61,472 nt of DNA from an uncultured delta proteobacterium (GTDB lineage Bacteria > Myxococcota_A > Polyangia > Polyangiales > Polyangiaceae). Numbering within the stretch: position 1 is the first letter of the stretch; each line of letters opens with the position of its first letter. The notes beneath the pieces were generated by a model, which was not told the DNA's origin, searched no databases, and saw only the letters and a program-made list of their open reading frames with translations. Both the position numbers and the translations under genes were made by a program. Shown piece by piece: positions 25,944 to 33,749 of this stretch. Location: assembly GCA_903892415.1 (NCBI GenBank), contig CAITIQ010000455.1:1-61472 (forward strand), read 5' to 3'.

Positions 25944-27319
25944 TGGTAAACGATGAGGGCCAAGATCCGCTGGATCGCGTTGGCCATACCCCGCTGATGA
26001 AGGTAACGCGCTTGGACACCGGGCCTTGTGAGCTGTTTCTCAAGCTCGAGAGCCACAACCCCGGCGGGTCGATCAAGGATCGGGTGGGTGTCTCGATGGT
26101 GAAGGCCGCCGAGCGCGCCGGCTTGATTGGCCCTACGCAACGGAGAATCGTCGAAGCGACGGCGGGCAATACCGGCTTGGGGCTAGCGCTCGCATGCGCC
26201 CAACGAGGCTATGAACTTACCTTGGTCATTCCGGACAAGATGAGTCGAGAGAAGATCCTCCACGCCAAGGCCTTGGGAGCGCAGGTCGTCATGACGCGAT
26301 CAGACGTATCGAAGGGGCATCCTGCCTACTACGTTGACCTAGCAAAGAGCATCGCCAAGAAGACGGCGGCCTATCATGTCAACCAGTTCGAGAACCCGGC
26401 CAATCCAGCGGCGCACGAGCAAACGACCGGCCCCGAGCTATGGGCACAAACAGCGCAGCGGCTAGACGCTGTTGTATGTGGAGTGGGCTCGGGTGGAACC
26501 ATCACTGGACTTAGCCGATACTTCGCTCGAACTGCGCCCAACGTGGAGCTTGTACTAGCCGACCCTCTTGGTTCGGCGCTGGCGAGTTATGTGCGGACGG
26601 GAACGCTCGGTAAAACCGGCAGCTACCTCGTAGAGGGCATTGGTCAAGATCAAGTGCCCCCCATTTGCGACCTCTCACGAACCAAGCGAGCCTACACGAT
26701 AAGCGACAGCGAGGCGTTCGCGACGACACGAGAGCTTCTTCAGGCTGAGGGTATCTTGGGCGGAACCTCCACTGGAACATTGCTCGCGGCTGCGCTGCGC
26801 TATTGTCGGGAACAGAGCCAGCCAAAGCGTGTGGTGACGTTCGTTTGCGACACGGGCAACAAATATCTATCCAAGGCTTTCAATGATGCTTGGTTGACCG
26901 ACCATGGTCTCATGTTGACTCAGGCGACAGGGGACCTTCGCGACTTCATTGGCAGGCGTTACGAACGAGGTGAGGTGCTCTCGGTGAGCGCCGAGGACAC
27001 CCTTGCTTTCGCCCATTCGCGTATGCGGCTGGGCGACGTTTCGCAGCTGCCCGTGCTCGAAGGCTCTAGAATCGTTGGGATCGTGGATGAATCGGACTTG
27101 TTGCTCTCGGTTGCAGAAGACCCAGCTGCGTTTGGAAAGCCGGTTCGTAGCGTGATGAGCGACCGGCTCGAAACGGTCGACGTGTCCACCCCGTTTCGCG
27201 AGCTATTGCCGATCTTTGATCGTGGCCTGGTAGCCATCGTGGTTAGCCGCGGCGACTTCTTGGGGCTCGTTACCCGCTATGACCTGTTAAACACCTTGCG
27301 AAGAAGGGTTGCTAGTTAA
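25943..27319 (+). CDS. Cystathionine beta-synthase with C-terminal CBS domain pair
   Basis: A 458-residue fold-type II PLP enzyme that condenses serine (or O-acetylserine) with homocysteine in transsulfuration. The PLP Lys is in NPGGSIKDR (Lys45), followed by EATAGNTGLGLA and the phosphate-binding GVGSGGTITG. Residues about 330-455 form two CBS modules that in the human enzyme bind S-adenosylmethionine and regulate activity. There is no N-terminal haem-binding extension, as expected for bacterial forms. Translation is probably coupled to the truncated dioxygenase frame upstream through TGATG. A cystathionine gamma-lyase gene is not adjacent. The 3' end is 4 bases from the convergent VanZ-like gene. 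Confidence 0.88.
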   Translation: MVNDEGQDPLDRVGHTPLMKVTRLDTGPCELFLKLESHNPGGSIKDRVGVSMVKAAERAGLIGPTQRRIVEATAGNTGLGLALACAQRGYELTLVIPDKMSREKILHAKALGAQVVMTRSDVSKGHPAYYVDLAKSIAKKTAAYHVNQFENPANPAAHEQTTGPELWAQTAQRLDAVVCGVGSGGTITGLSRYFARTAPNVELVLADPLGSALASYVRTGTLGKTGSYLVEGIGQDQVPPICDLSRTKRAYTISDSEAFATTRELLQAEGILGGTSTGTLLAAALRYCREQSQPKRVVTFVCDTGNKYLSKAFNDAWLTDHGLMLTQATGDLRDFIGRRYERGEVLSVSAEDTLAFAHSRMRLGDVSQLPVLEGSRIVGIVDESDLLLSVAEDPAAFGKPVRSVMSDRLETVDVSTPFRELLPIFDRGLVAIVVSRGDFLGLVTRYDLLNTLRRRVAS

Positions 27320-27323
27320 CCGA

Positions 27324-27716
27324 CTATTCTGGCTGGAGGAGCGCCTTCATGCTCGAGCGGCCTTGCATGACCTTGAGGCTCGCGGCCAGCAGCATCGCGC
27401 CCGCGTCAACGCACAGGTCAAAGAGCTCGGGAAACCCCGGCCAGCGGCGAAACACGAGATCTTGAGCAAGTTCCTGGGCGATGGCCACGCCCATTACGAC
27501 AGCGGCCGCTCGCCTTGGACCTAGACCCAAGCGAACGGCCGTGAGCCAGAGTCCTCCATAGAGCAGCGAGTGCGCTACGACATGAACGATCTCAAGGCTG
27601 GCGAGCTGGGAGAACCAGGCGGGCATAGAATGCAGCTGCAAACCCAAAAGCGCCGCTCCCAGCACGTAGGAGAGCGCGACACCAGCCAGAATCCAGAGAC
27701 TGCGCATCGTCTGCAT
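27324..27716 (-). CDS. Small membrane protein, VanZ-like
   Basis: A 130-residue protein with four hydrophobic segments. It has HSLLYGGLWL near the second segment and AQELAQDLVFRRWPGFPELFDLCVDAGA near the C-terminus; a His-x3-Tyr-Gly and a Gln-Glu followed by an Asp-Leu-x3-Asp/Asn pattern are typical of VanZ-like proteins. Some VanZ proteins contribute to glycopeptide or lipopeptide tolerance. It is convergent with the cystathionine beta-synthase gene. Without a resistance cluster nearby, a general envelope role is more likely. Family call moderate. Confidence 0.55.
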   Translation of the reverse strand: MQTMRSLWILAGVALSYVLGAALLGLQLHSMPAWFSQLASLEIVHVVAHSLLYGGLWLTAVRLGLGPRRAAAVVMGVAIAQELAQDLVFRRWPGFPELFDLCVDAGAMLLAASLKVMQGRSSMKALLQPE

Positions 27717-27814
27717 AGGCGGACGATGACGCGCTACCGTGGCTGGTTGGTGGCGCTCGCTGGAGGATTGTGTGGAGTGCTAGTGCAGGAGCAGCGAGGA
27801 ACTGTCGGATGTTA

Positions 27815-27834
27815 CGGGCCTCCCCCAAGGCCCG
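27815..27834 (-). terminator. Possible hairpin after the glycyl-tRNA synthetase gene
   Basis: CGGGCC and GGCCCG form perfect 6-base arms around an 8-base loop, 10 bases beyond the stop of the synthetase gene on the minus strand. No T tract follows, so termination would be weak or factor-dependent. Confidence 0.35.
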
Positions 27835-27843
27835 CACTCGGAC

Positions 27844-29310
27844 TCACGCGTTGCGCAGCCTTCGGCTGATCTCGTCGACGACGTCCTTCTTCGGAATGCG
27901 GACCTGCGCCAGGGTATCGCGGTCGCGGAGCGTCACGGTTCCATCCGTCTCGGTGTCACCGTCAACGGTGATGCACCACGGAGTACCAATCTCGTCTTGG
28001 CGGCGGTATCGCTTCCCAATCGCTCCTTGCGGCGAGTAGACGGCCTGAATTCCTGCCGCTCGCAGCTCTCGATAGATCTCTAGGGCAAGCTCCGGCATGC
28101 CGGCCTTTTTGATTAGCGGGAAGACCGCTACCTTGACCGGCGCGAGTTTGGGATTGAACTTTAGGTAGACGCGCGTTTGCATTTCGCCCTTTTCATCGGG
28201 CTGCTGATCCTCGTGGTAGGCCTCACAAAGAAACGCGAGTGTCGCGCGATCAGCGCCTGCCGCAGGCTCGATCACGTGGGGCATGAACTTCTCCCGCGTC
28301 TCCGGATCGAAGTAGGTGAGATCCTTGCCAGAGCCGCGATGCTTGGGCGTGCCGTCGGCCAGTCGCTCGACCTCGAGGCCGCCGCTCGGTCCTTTATGCA
28401 GCTTGCCTTCCGAGTGAGACCTTAGGTCGAAGTCTCCGCGATGCGCTACGCCCTCGAGCTCACCGTATTCGCCCTCACCGAGGAACGGGAACGCGTACTC
28501 GACGTCTGCGGTGCCCACCGAATAGTGAGATAGCTCATCAGCGGCGTGGTCCCGCAGAATCAACCGTTCTGAAGAGATGCCGAGCTTCTGATACCAGGCA
28601 TACCGGCGGTCTCTCCAATATTGGTACCACTGCCGGGACTCCGAGGGATGGCAGAAGAACTCCATCTCCATCTGCTCGAACTCGCGCGAACGGAAGGTAA
28701 AGTTGCGCGGGGTAATCTCGTTTCTGAAGCTCTTGCCGATCTGCGCGATACCGAACGGGACCTTGACCGACATGCTGTCGACCACGTTCTTGAAGTTGAC
28801 GAACATGCCCTGAGCCGTCTCGGGTCGAAGGAACGCCGAGTCTTCCTCCGTTCCGAGCGCACCCACGCGCGTCTTGAACATTAGGTTGAACTCGCGAGGT
28901 TCAGTCAGTTTGCAGGCCTCATGCTCGCCCGGCTTCTTGCTCGGCTTCTGCGTGCATTGGCTGCTCTTGACGTGGTCAGCCCGGAAGCGCGACTTGCAAG
29001 TGGAGCAGTCCACCATCATGTCGCAAAAGAGGTCGAAGTGACCAGAGGCCTTCCAGACCTGCGGGTGCATGATGATCGACGTTTCAACGCCGGTCATTTG
29101 AAACTCTCGCGGCGCCCCCGTGTGAACGGTGAACTCATCGTGGTTCGAGATCATGTCGTTCCACCACGCCGCACGGACATTGCGCTTCAGCTCGACGCCG
29201 AGCGGGCCGTAGTCCCAGAACCCGTTCAAACCGCCGTAGATTTCCGACGACTGAAAGAGAAAGCCGCGACGCTTACAAAGGGAGACAATCTGATCCATCG
29301 ACTTCTGCAT
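27844..29310 (-). CDS. glyQS: Glycyl-tRNA synthetase, alpha2 type
   Basis: This class II enzyme charges tRNA-Gly. The 488-residue single-chain form is the homodimeric type also found in eukaryotes, archaea and some bacteria, not the heterotetrameric GlyQ/GlyS common in other proteobacteria. It has the N-terminal GFLFQSSEIYGG start, LRPETAQGMFVNF (motif 2 region), FRNEITPRNFTFRSREFEQME and the C-terminal anticodon-binding domain. Cys pairs near residues 80-110 (CDMMVDCSTC) suggest a zinc-binding insertion. A GAGG lies upstream of the ATG. It is divergent from the DNA methyltransferase gene with only 53 bases between. Confidence 0.95.
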   Translation of the reverse strand: MQKSMDQIVSLCKRRGFLFQSSEIYGGLNGFWDYGPLGVELKRNVRAAWWNDMISNHDEFTVHTGAPREFQMTGVETSIIMHPQVWKASGHFDLFCDMMVDCSTCKSRFRADHVKSSQCTQKPSKKPGEHEACKLTEPREFNLMFKTRVGALGTEEDSAFLRPETAQGMFVNFKNVVDSMSVKVPFGIAQIGKSFRNEITPRNFTFRSREFEQMEMEFFCHPSESRQWYQYWRDRRYAWYQKLGISSERLILRDHAADELSHYSVGTADVEYAFPFLGEGEYGELEGVAHRGDFDLRSHSEGKLHKGPSGGLEVERLADGTPKHRGSGKDLTYFDPETREKFMPHVIEPAAGADRATLAFLCEAYHEDQQPDEKGEMQTRVYLKFNPKLAPVKVAVFPLIKKAGMPELALEIYRELRAAGIQAVYSPQGAIGKRYRRQDEIGTPWCITVDGDTETDGTVTLRDRDTLAQVRIPKKDVVDEISRRLRNA

Positions 29311-29363
29311 GAGATCCTCAGTGGTGGTCTCTAGCCAAAGCGCGGGTAGATTGCACCATCCTC

Positions 29364-30830
29364 GTGGCTCCCTCCCCCACCAACTCGCCCCAGCGTGTAG
29401 CCCACGGAGACTGGCAAACCCCGGCCGACCTCAGTTCGTCCGTACTCAAGCTGGTGGCGCGCCAAGCCCAAACGGCAAGATTTGCGAGCGTCCTTGAGCC
29501 AACGTGTGGTGAAGGCTCGCTGCTCGCAGCCGCTGCGTCCACGTTTCCCGAGGCTAAGCTGCTGGGCTTTGAACTCGACGCCGCCCACGCGGCCGTTGCC
29601 CAACAAAGGCTCGGTCGCCGGGCGAGGGTTGTTCAGGCTGACTTCTTCTCTGTCGATTGGGAGAAGGAGCTAAGCAGCTTACCGTCTCCCCTGCTCCTCG
29701 TAGGTAATCCTCCTTGGGTAACCACGGCAACGCTGGGCGTAGTAGCGACGCGCAACTCGCCCCCCAAACGAAGTCGCGGGGGGATGACTGGACTGGAGGC
29801 CAAGACTGGCCGCTCCAACTTTGACATCTCGGAATGGATGTTAGAGCGACTGCTCGAAGCAACGATTGCCTCGGGCAAGAATTTTTACATGGCTATGTTG
29901 TGCAAAGCTGCCGTCGCTAGAAGGCTGCTCGAAACGGCCCATCAGCGCCGGTGGAAGCTCAACGGCTCCATCTACACCATTGATGCAAAGCGACACTTTG
30001 CGGCCTCAGTCGAGGCTGTGTTGCTGCTTCTGAGCACTAGCGAAACAGAAGTGGACGTCATACCCGTCTTCCCCGACCTCGAGGTCACGCAGCCACGGTC
30101 ACAGTTTGGCTTCAGCGGCGGGACACTGGTACCCAACCTCACAGGGACCAGGGAGAGCGCGGAACTCGAAGGGAGGAGCGAGCTCGAGTGGCGGTCGGGC
30201 ATCAAGCACGACTGCGCGTCTATTGTGGAGCTTGAGCGTACGCCCCAGGGACTCCGTAATAACAAAGGGGAGCTGCTGCAACTTGAGCCGAACCTGCTTT
30301 TCCCTTTCATGAAGGGCGCAGACTTTCTTAGGCGCCCAACCAAAGAGCGTTGGCTACTCGTGCCTCAGCAGCGCATTGGCGAAGACACCAGGCCGCTTGA
30401 GTTCATGGTTCCTCAGACCTGGGCCTACCTCAATCACCATCGCTCGGTTTTTGCTGCCCGTAAGAGCAGCATCTACAGAAAGCAGCCCGACTTCGCAATT
30501 TTCGGAGTAGGCCCATATTCCTTCGCGGAGTTCAAAGTGGGTATCTCGGCGCTGGCGAAGCGACTTCATTTCGAGATGATTGAGCCGCGACAAGGCAAGC
30601 CAGTCGTATTGGATGACACCTGCTACTTCCTACCTTGTGACTCGGCGGACCAAGCCCGAGCTTTCACAAGCGCGCTAAACAGCGCCGAAGCCAAGCATTT
30701 CTTCGACTCTAGAATCTTCTGGGACGCGAAGCGACCTATCACGAAGCGAATTCTATCAACGCTCTCGTTAGAGAAGCTCTTGGGCGCGCACTGGCCTGCG
30801 ATTACCTACTTACATTCAAAAGCCATATAG
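29364..30830 (+). CDS. Solitary N6-adenine DNA methyltransferase
   Basis: A 488-residue S-adenosylmethionine-dependent enzyme. Motif I is LEPTCGEGSLL, motif IV is VGNPPWV (the N/DPPY/W family signature of N6-adenine methylases), and motif X is near the N-terminus. The C-terminal half has FAIFGVGPYSFAEFKVGISAL and LDDTCYFLPC, resembling the target-recognition part of M.TaqI-like or type IIG-like enzymes. No restriction endonuclease or specificity subunit is adjacent, so it may be an orphan methylase for regulation or protection from incoming DNA. It starts at a GTG close to the divergent synthetase gene. Its last 25 bases overlap the convergent lipoprotein gene. Confidence 0.82.
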   Translation: MAPSPTNSPQRVAHGDWQTPADLSSSVLKLVARQAQTARFASVLEPTCGEGSLLAAAASTFPEAKLLGFELDAAHAAVAQQRLGRRARVVQADFFSVDWEKELSSLPSPLLLVGNPPWVTTATLGVVATRNSPPKRSRGGMTGLEAKTGRSNFDISEWMLERLLEATIASGKNFYMAMLCKAAVARRLLETAHQRRWKLNGSIYTIDAKRHFAASVEAVLLLLSTSETEVDVIPVFPDLEVTQPRSQFGFSGGTLVPNLTGTRESAELEGRSELEWRSGIKHDCASIVELERTPQGLRNNKGELLQLEPNLLFPFMKGADFLRRPTKERWLLVPQQRIGEDTRPLEFMVPQTWAYLNHHRSVFAARKSSIYRKQPDFAIFGVGPYSFAEFKVGISALAKRLHFEMIEPRQGKPVVLDDTCYFLPCDSADQARAFTSALNSAEAKHFFDSRIFWDAKRPITKRILSTLSLEKLLGAHWPAITYLHSKAI

Positions 30831-32080
30831 AACTTGTCGTTGCCATCCACCATACCGTCGGTATTTAGTCCATAGAGGTGAACCGGCTGGCCGGCGATGT
30901 CCATTGTAATGCAAGTGTCATCCTGGCCGCTACCGAGTGCACAGCTGCCATCCTGGACCCGGCCCCACTTGGTGGGCGCGTTCGTACAGGCGTTGCACCC
31001 ATCACGCCAGCCGTAGAATAGCGAACAGTGATTGCGGAAGGCCGCCATAGCTGTTTCCGCGAGCCCACGGCACACGAGCGAGCCATCCGCTTCCAAGCCA
31101 ACGGCGAACTCAGCTGGCAAACAAGTACCGACCGAAGTGGTCTCTGGAGAAGTCACAGCGTCACAGCGCAAACCAACGTAGAACTTGTCATCCTCACCAA
31201 CAGCGCCCTCGGTGGAGAAGCTCGCGAGCTGAACGGCCTCGCTCCCCAACATCACTTGAGCGCAGGTGTCACCGACCCCGCTGCTGCACACCGTAGAGCT
31301 AGACCGAGCATACTTCGCAGGGGCCGTCGGGCAGCCACTGCACATGTCCCGCCAACCGGTGACGAGTGAGCAACTCGGCCGCACATAGTCGACAATAGCT
31401 CCCGAGATTGGCCGGCACTCTACAACTTCTCCATCGTAGCCAGTAACGAAGTTGCCTTCTGCACAAGGAGCCTCCTCTGCGTTGCCCGGTAGACAGTTGA
31501 TAGCAGCGTAAAACCGATCTCCAGTGCCGACAGTACCGTCAACGTCCAGCCCGAACAGCTGTACCCCCGTGTCTGCGCCCAGATTGTGCGTTTGGCAGGT
31601 CGAATCCTGACCTGGAGCAACGCACCCGCTGCTCGAGGTGGTGCCGTATCGGTCTGGCAGCGTCGTGCACCCAGTTCCACAGTCGTTTCGCCACCCAGAG
31701 TAAACGGTGCAGCTTTCTGCGAGCGACTGCGTTGCGACTGCGTCGATCGGCGCGCAGCTTATCTCTCCAGCTCGAATGGTGGTGATGAACTCGCCCGACG
31801 GACAATGTTGAGCAGCGGGCGCGCCCCCGGTAGCTTCGCCGCCTGCTCCAGCGCCGCCTGCTCCAGCGCCGCCTGCTCCAGCGCCGCCTGCTCCAGCGCC
31901 GCCTGCTCCAGCGTTGCCACCGCCGCTCGCTGCTCCACCGTTTGGCGCGCCGCCGCTTGAGGTTTCTCCACCAACGTCACTGCCGCCCGAGGGAGTACCG
32001 GCGCCCTGACTTACGGGTCCAGTAACGTCCACGAGACACCCCGGCACGATGAGCAGGGTCAAATGGAGAGCACGCACCAT
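30806..32080 (-). CDS. Lipoprotein with three eight-cysteine repeats
   Basis: 424 residues. The signal ends IVPGC (Cys15), followed by a Gly/Ala/Ser linker (about 20-90) that includes five tandem AGAGG units. The rest consists of three homologous modules of about 105 residues, each with eight Cys at matching places: 93, 109, 124, 134, 138, 153, 162, 196; then 206, 222, 237, 247, 250, 265, 273, 306; then 320, 337, 352, 362, 365, 380, 390, 423. Shared motifs are C-S-x3-GWRD-x-C and a DKFY segment near the end of each. Four disulfides per module seem likely. Family unknown to me; an outer-surface binding protein is inferred. AAGGG precedes the ATG. Confidence 0.8.
   Translation of the reverse strand: MVRALHLTLLIVPGCLVDVTGPVSQGAGTPSGGSDVGGETSSGGAPNGGAASGGGNAGAGGAGAGGAGAGGAGAGGAGAGGEATGGAPAAQHCPSGEFITTIRAGEISCAPIDAVATQSLAESCTVYSGWRNDCGTGCTTLPDRYGTTSSSGCVAPGQDSTCQTHNLGADTGVQLFGLDVDGTVGTGDRFYAAINCLPGNAEEAPCAEGNFVTGYDGEVVECRPISGAIVDYVRPSCSLVTGWRDMCSGCPTAPAKYARSSSTVCSSGVGDTCAQVMLGSEAVQLASFSTEGAVGEDDKFYVGLRCDAVTSPETTSVGTCLPAEFAVGLEADGSLVCRGLAETAMAAFRNHCSLFYGWRDGCNACTNAPTKWGRVQDGSCALGSGQDDTCITMDIAGQPVHLYGLNTDGMVDGNDKFYMAFECK
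31838..31912 (-). repeat. Five tandem 15-base repeats in a lipoprotein linker
   Basis: The plus-strand unit GCCGCCTGCTCCAGC occurs five times without change and encodes Ala-Gly-Ala-Gly-Gly units on the minus strand. Exact repetition at DNA level suggests slippage-prone expansion or contraction that changes linker length by five residues without shifting the frame. Confidence 0.9.
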
Positions 32081-32111
32081 GATTACCCTTTAACCATGGT
32101 CCCGTCATTGG

Positions 32112-32133
32112 GCCCAAGCGAAATGACTTGGGC
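32112..32133. promoter_or_regulatory. Inverted repeat in the lipoprotein gene leader
   Basis: GCCCAAG and CTTGGGC form perfect 7-base arms around an 8-base loop, 32 bases upstream of the start of the eight-cysteine lipoprotein gene (minus strand). It may be a leader hairpin or operator; chance occurrence cannot be excluded. Confidence 0.3.
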
Positions 32134-32236
32134 TAGAGTCGAAGCGCACCGCGGGCGAACTGTGGGTTGACCCATGACCGTGCCGTGTACGCTGGCTGAA
32201 CAGCGCCGCTACTTCGACTCCTAACGCATATCACCC

Positions 32237-33694
32237 TTAGCGGGTGGGCAACTCGCGCTTGACCGCGGTGGGCTCCACCAGACGATTGCGAGCAGTTTGG
32301 GACGTCCAGTAGCTCGGGAAACAGGGCCTATCCACGTGGCGACCGGCCCCCTTTTCTGTCTTCAATTGGTCCTTCTCCCACAGAATCTTTCCGCGCGAGA
32401 ACGTGACGGCGGCATTGCCAGTAATGCTCATGCCTTCATAGATGTTGAAGTCGATGTTCTGGTGATGCGTCTTGGCCGAGATCGTTCGCGTCTTGTTCGG
32501 GTCCCACACAACAATGTCTGCGTCACTCCCCGGAGCGATGGTGCCCTTCTTGGGAAAGATGTTGAAGATCTTTGCTGTATTTGCGCTGGTTACCGCAACG
32601 AACTCACTCGGGGTCAGCCGCCCCGTGCGAACACCATGGTGCCAAAGGACGCCCATGCGATCTTCCACTCCACCGGTTCCGTTAGGAATCTTGCGGAAGT
32701 CCGCAAGGCCGGCTTGCTTCTGCGGCGTGCAGAAACAGCAGTGATCGGTCGCGGTTGTCTGAAGCACGCCCGATTGAAGGCCCTTCCAGAGAGCTGCTTG
32801 ATGCTCCTTGGCGCGGAAGGGCGGACTCATCACATAGTGGGCCGCCTTGTTCCAATCCGGATCGCGGTACACAGAATCATCTATCACCAAGTGTTGGGCA
32901 AGAACCTCCGCAAACACACGCTGCCCTTCAAGCCGCGCGCGAGTGACCGCCTCCAACGCGTCGATGCAGGACGTGTGCACCAAATAGACGGGGACGCCCA
33001 GCACTTCGGCGATTCGGATTGCACGATTGGCAGCCTCGCCTTCAACCTCCGGTGGCCGTGACAGTGGGTGACCCTCCGGCCCGCTAATGCCCTTTTCGAA
33101 TATCTCTTTCTGCAGTCGGAAGACGAGTTCCCCGTTCTCAGCATGGACGGTGCAAAGCGCGCCTAGCTCTTTGGCTCGCGAGAAGCTTGAAACCAGGATC
33201 TCGTCGTCGGCCATGATGGCATTCTTGTACGCCATGAAGTGTTTGAAGCTGTTGACGCCATACTCTTTCGTTAGCGTCTCCATATCCGCGTGAACCGTCT
33301 CGTCCCACCAGGTAATGGCCACGTGGAAGGAGTAGTCAGCCGCGGACTTTTCCGCCCAGCTCCGCCATTCCTTTGTAGCGTCCAAGATGCGCTGCTTTGG
33401 ATTCGGAATCACGAAGTCGATGATGGTGGTGGTACCTCCGGCCGCAGCGGCGCTGGTCCCAGAGAAGAAGTCCTCACTCGCCACCGTGCCCATGAAGGGC
33501 AACTCCATATGCGTGTGTGGATCGATCCCGCCGGGAATCACGTAGGCGCCAGTTGCGTCCACCACCGTGGCACCTGCGGGAGCGTCCAAGTCTAGGCCAA
33601 CAGCGCTCACAGTCTCGCCCACAATGAGCACATCAGCCCGTTGCTCACCCTCGGCCGTGACGACTGTTCCACCGCGGATCACATATGCAGCCAT
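32237..33694 (-). CDS. Dihydropyrimidinase / D-hydantoinase
   Basis: A zinc amidohydrolase that opens dihydropyrimidine or hydantoin rings in pyrimidine breakdown. I chose the ATG at 33694 (485 residues), which has AGAGG eight bases upstream; the frame is open well beyond, into the O-GlcNAc-transferase gene. Metal ligands appear as GGIDPHTHM, the carbamylated Lys in NSFKHFMAYK, His in CTVHAENGEL and VYLVHTSC, and Asp in TTATDHC. The length matches the family. No beta-ureidopropionase or dihydropyrimidine dehydrogenase gene is adjacent. It lies 55 bases after the O-GlcNAc-transferase-like gene. Confidence 0.9.
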   Translation of the reverse strand: MAAYVIRGGTVVTAEGEQRADVLIVGETVSAVGLDLDAPAGATVVDATGAYVIPGGIDPHTHMELPFMGTVASEDFFSGTSAAAAGGTTTIIDFVIPNPKQRILDATKEWRSWAEKSAADYSFHVAITWWDETVHADMETLTKEYGVNSFKHFMAYKNAIMADDEILVSSFSRAKELGALCTVHAENGELVFRLQKEIFEKGISGPEGHPLSRPPEVEGEAANRAIRIAEVLGVPVYLVHTSCIDALEAVTRARLEGQRVFAEVLAQHLVIDDSVYRDPDWNKAAHYVMSPPFRAKEHQAALWKGLQSGVLQTTATDHCCFCTPQKQAGLADFRKIPNGTGGVEDRMGVLWHHGVRTGRLTPSEFVAVTSANTAKIFNIFPKKGTIAPGSDADIVVWDPNKTRTISAKTHHQNIDFNIYEGMSITGNAAVTFSRGKILWEKDQLKTEKGAGRHVDRPCFPSYWTSQTARNRLVEPTAVKRELPTR

Positions 33695-33749
33695 TCCCAT
33701 CACCTCTGGTCCGATTGGTAACGCATTCGGCTTGAAGAGGCTACGAATG

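Noticed and set aside
31586..31960. Plus-strand frame with AACSS repeats
   Set aside because: It is the antisense of the AGAGG linker repeats of the Cys-rich lipoprotein.
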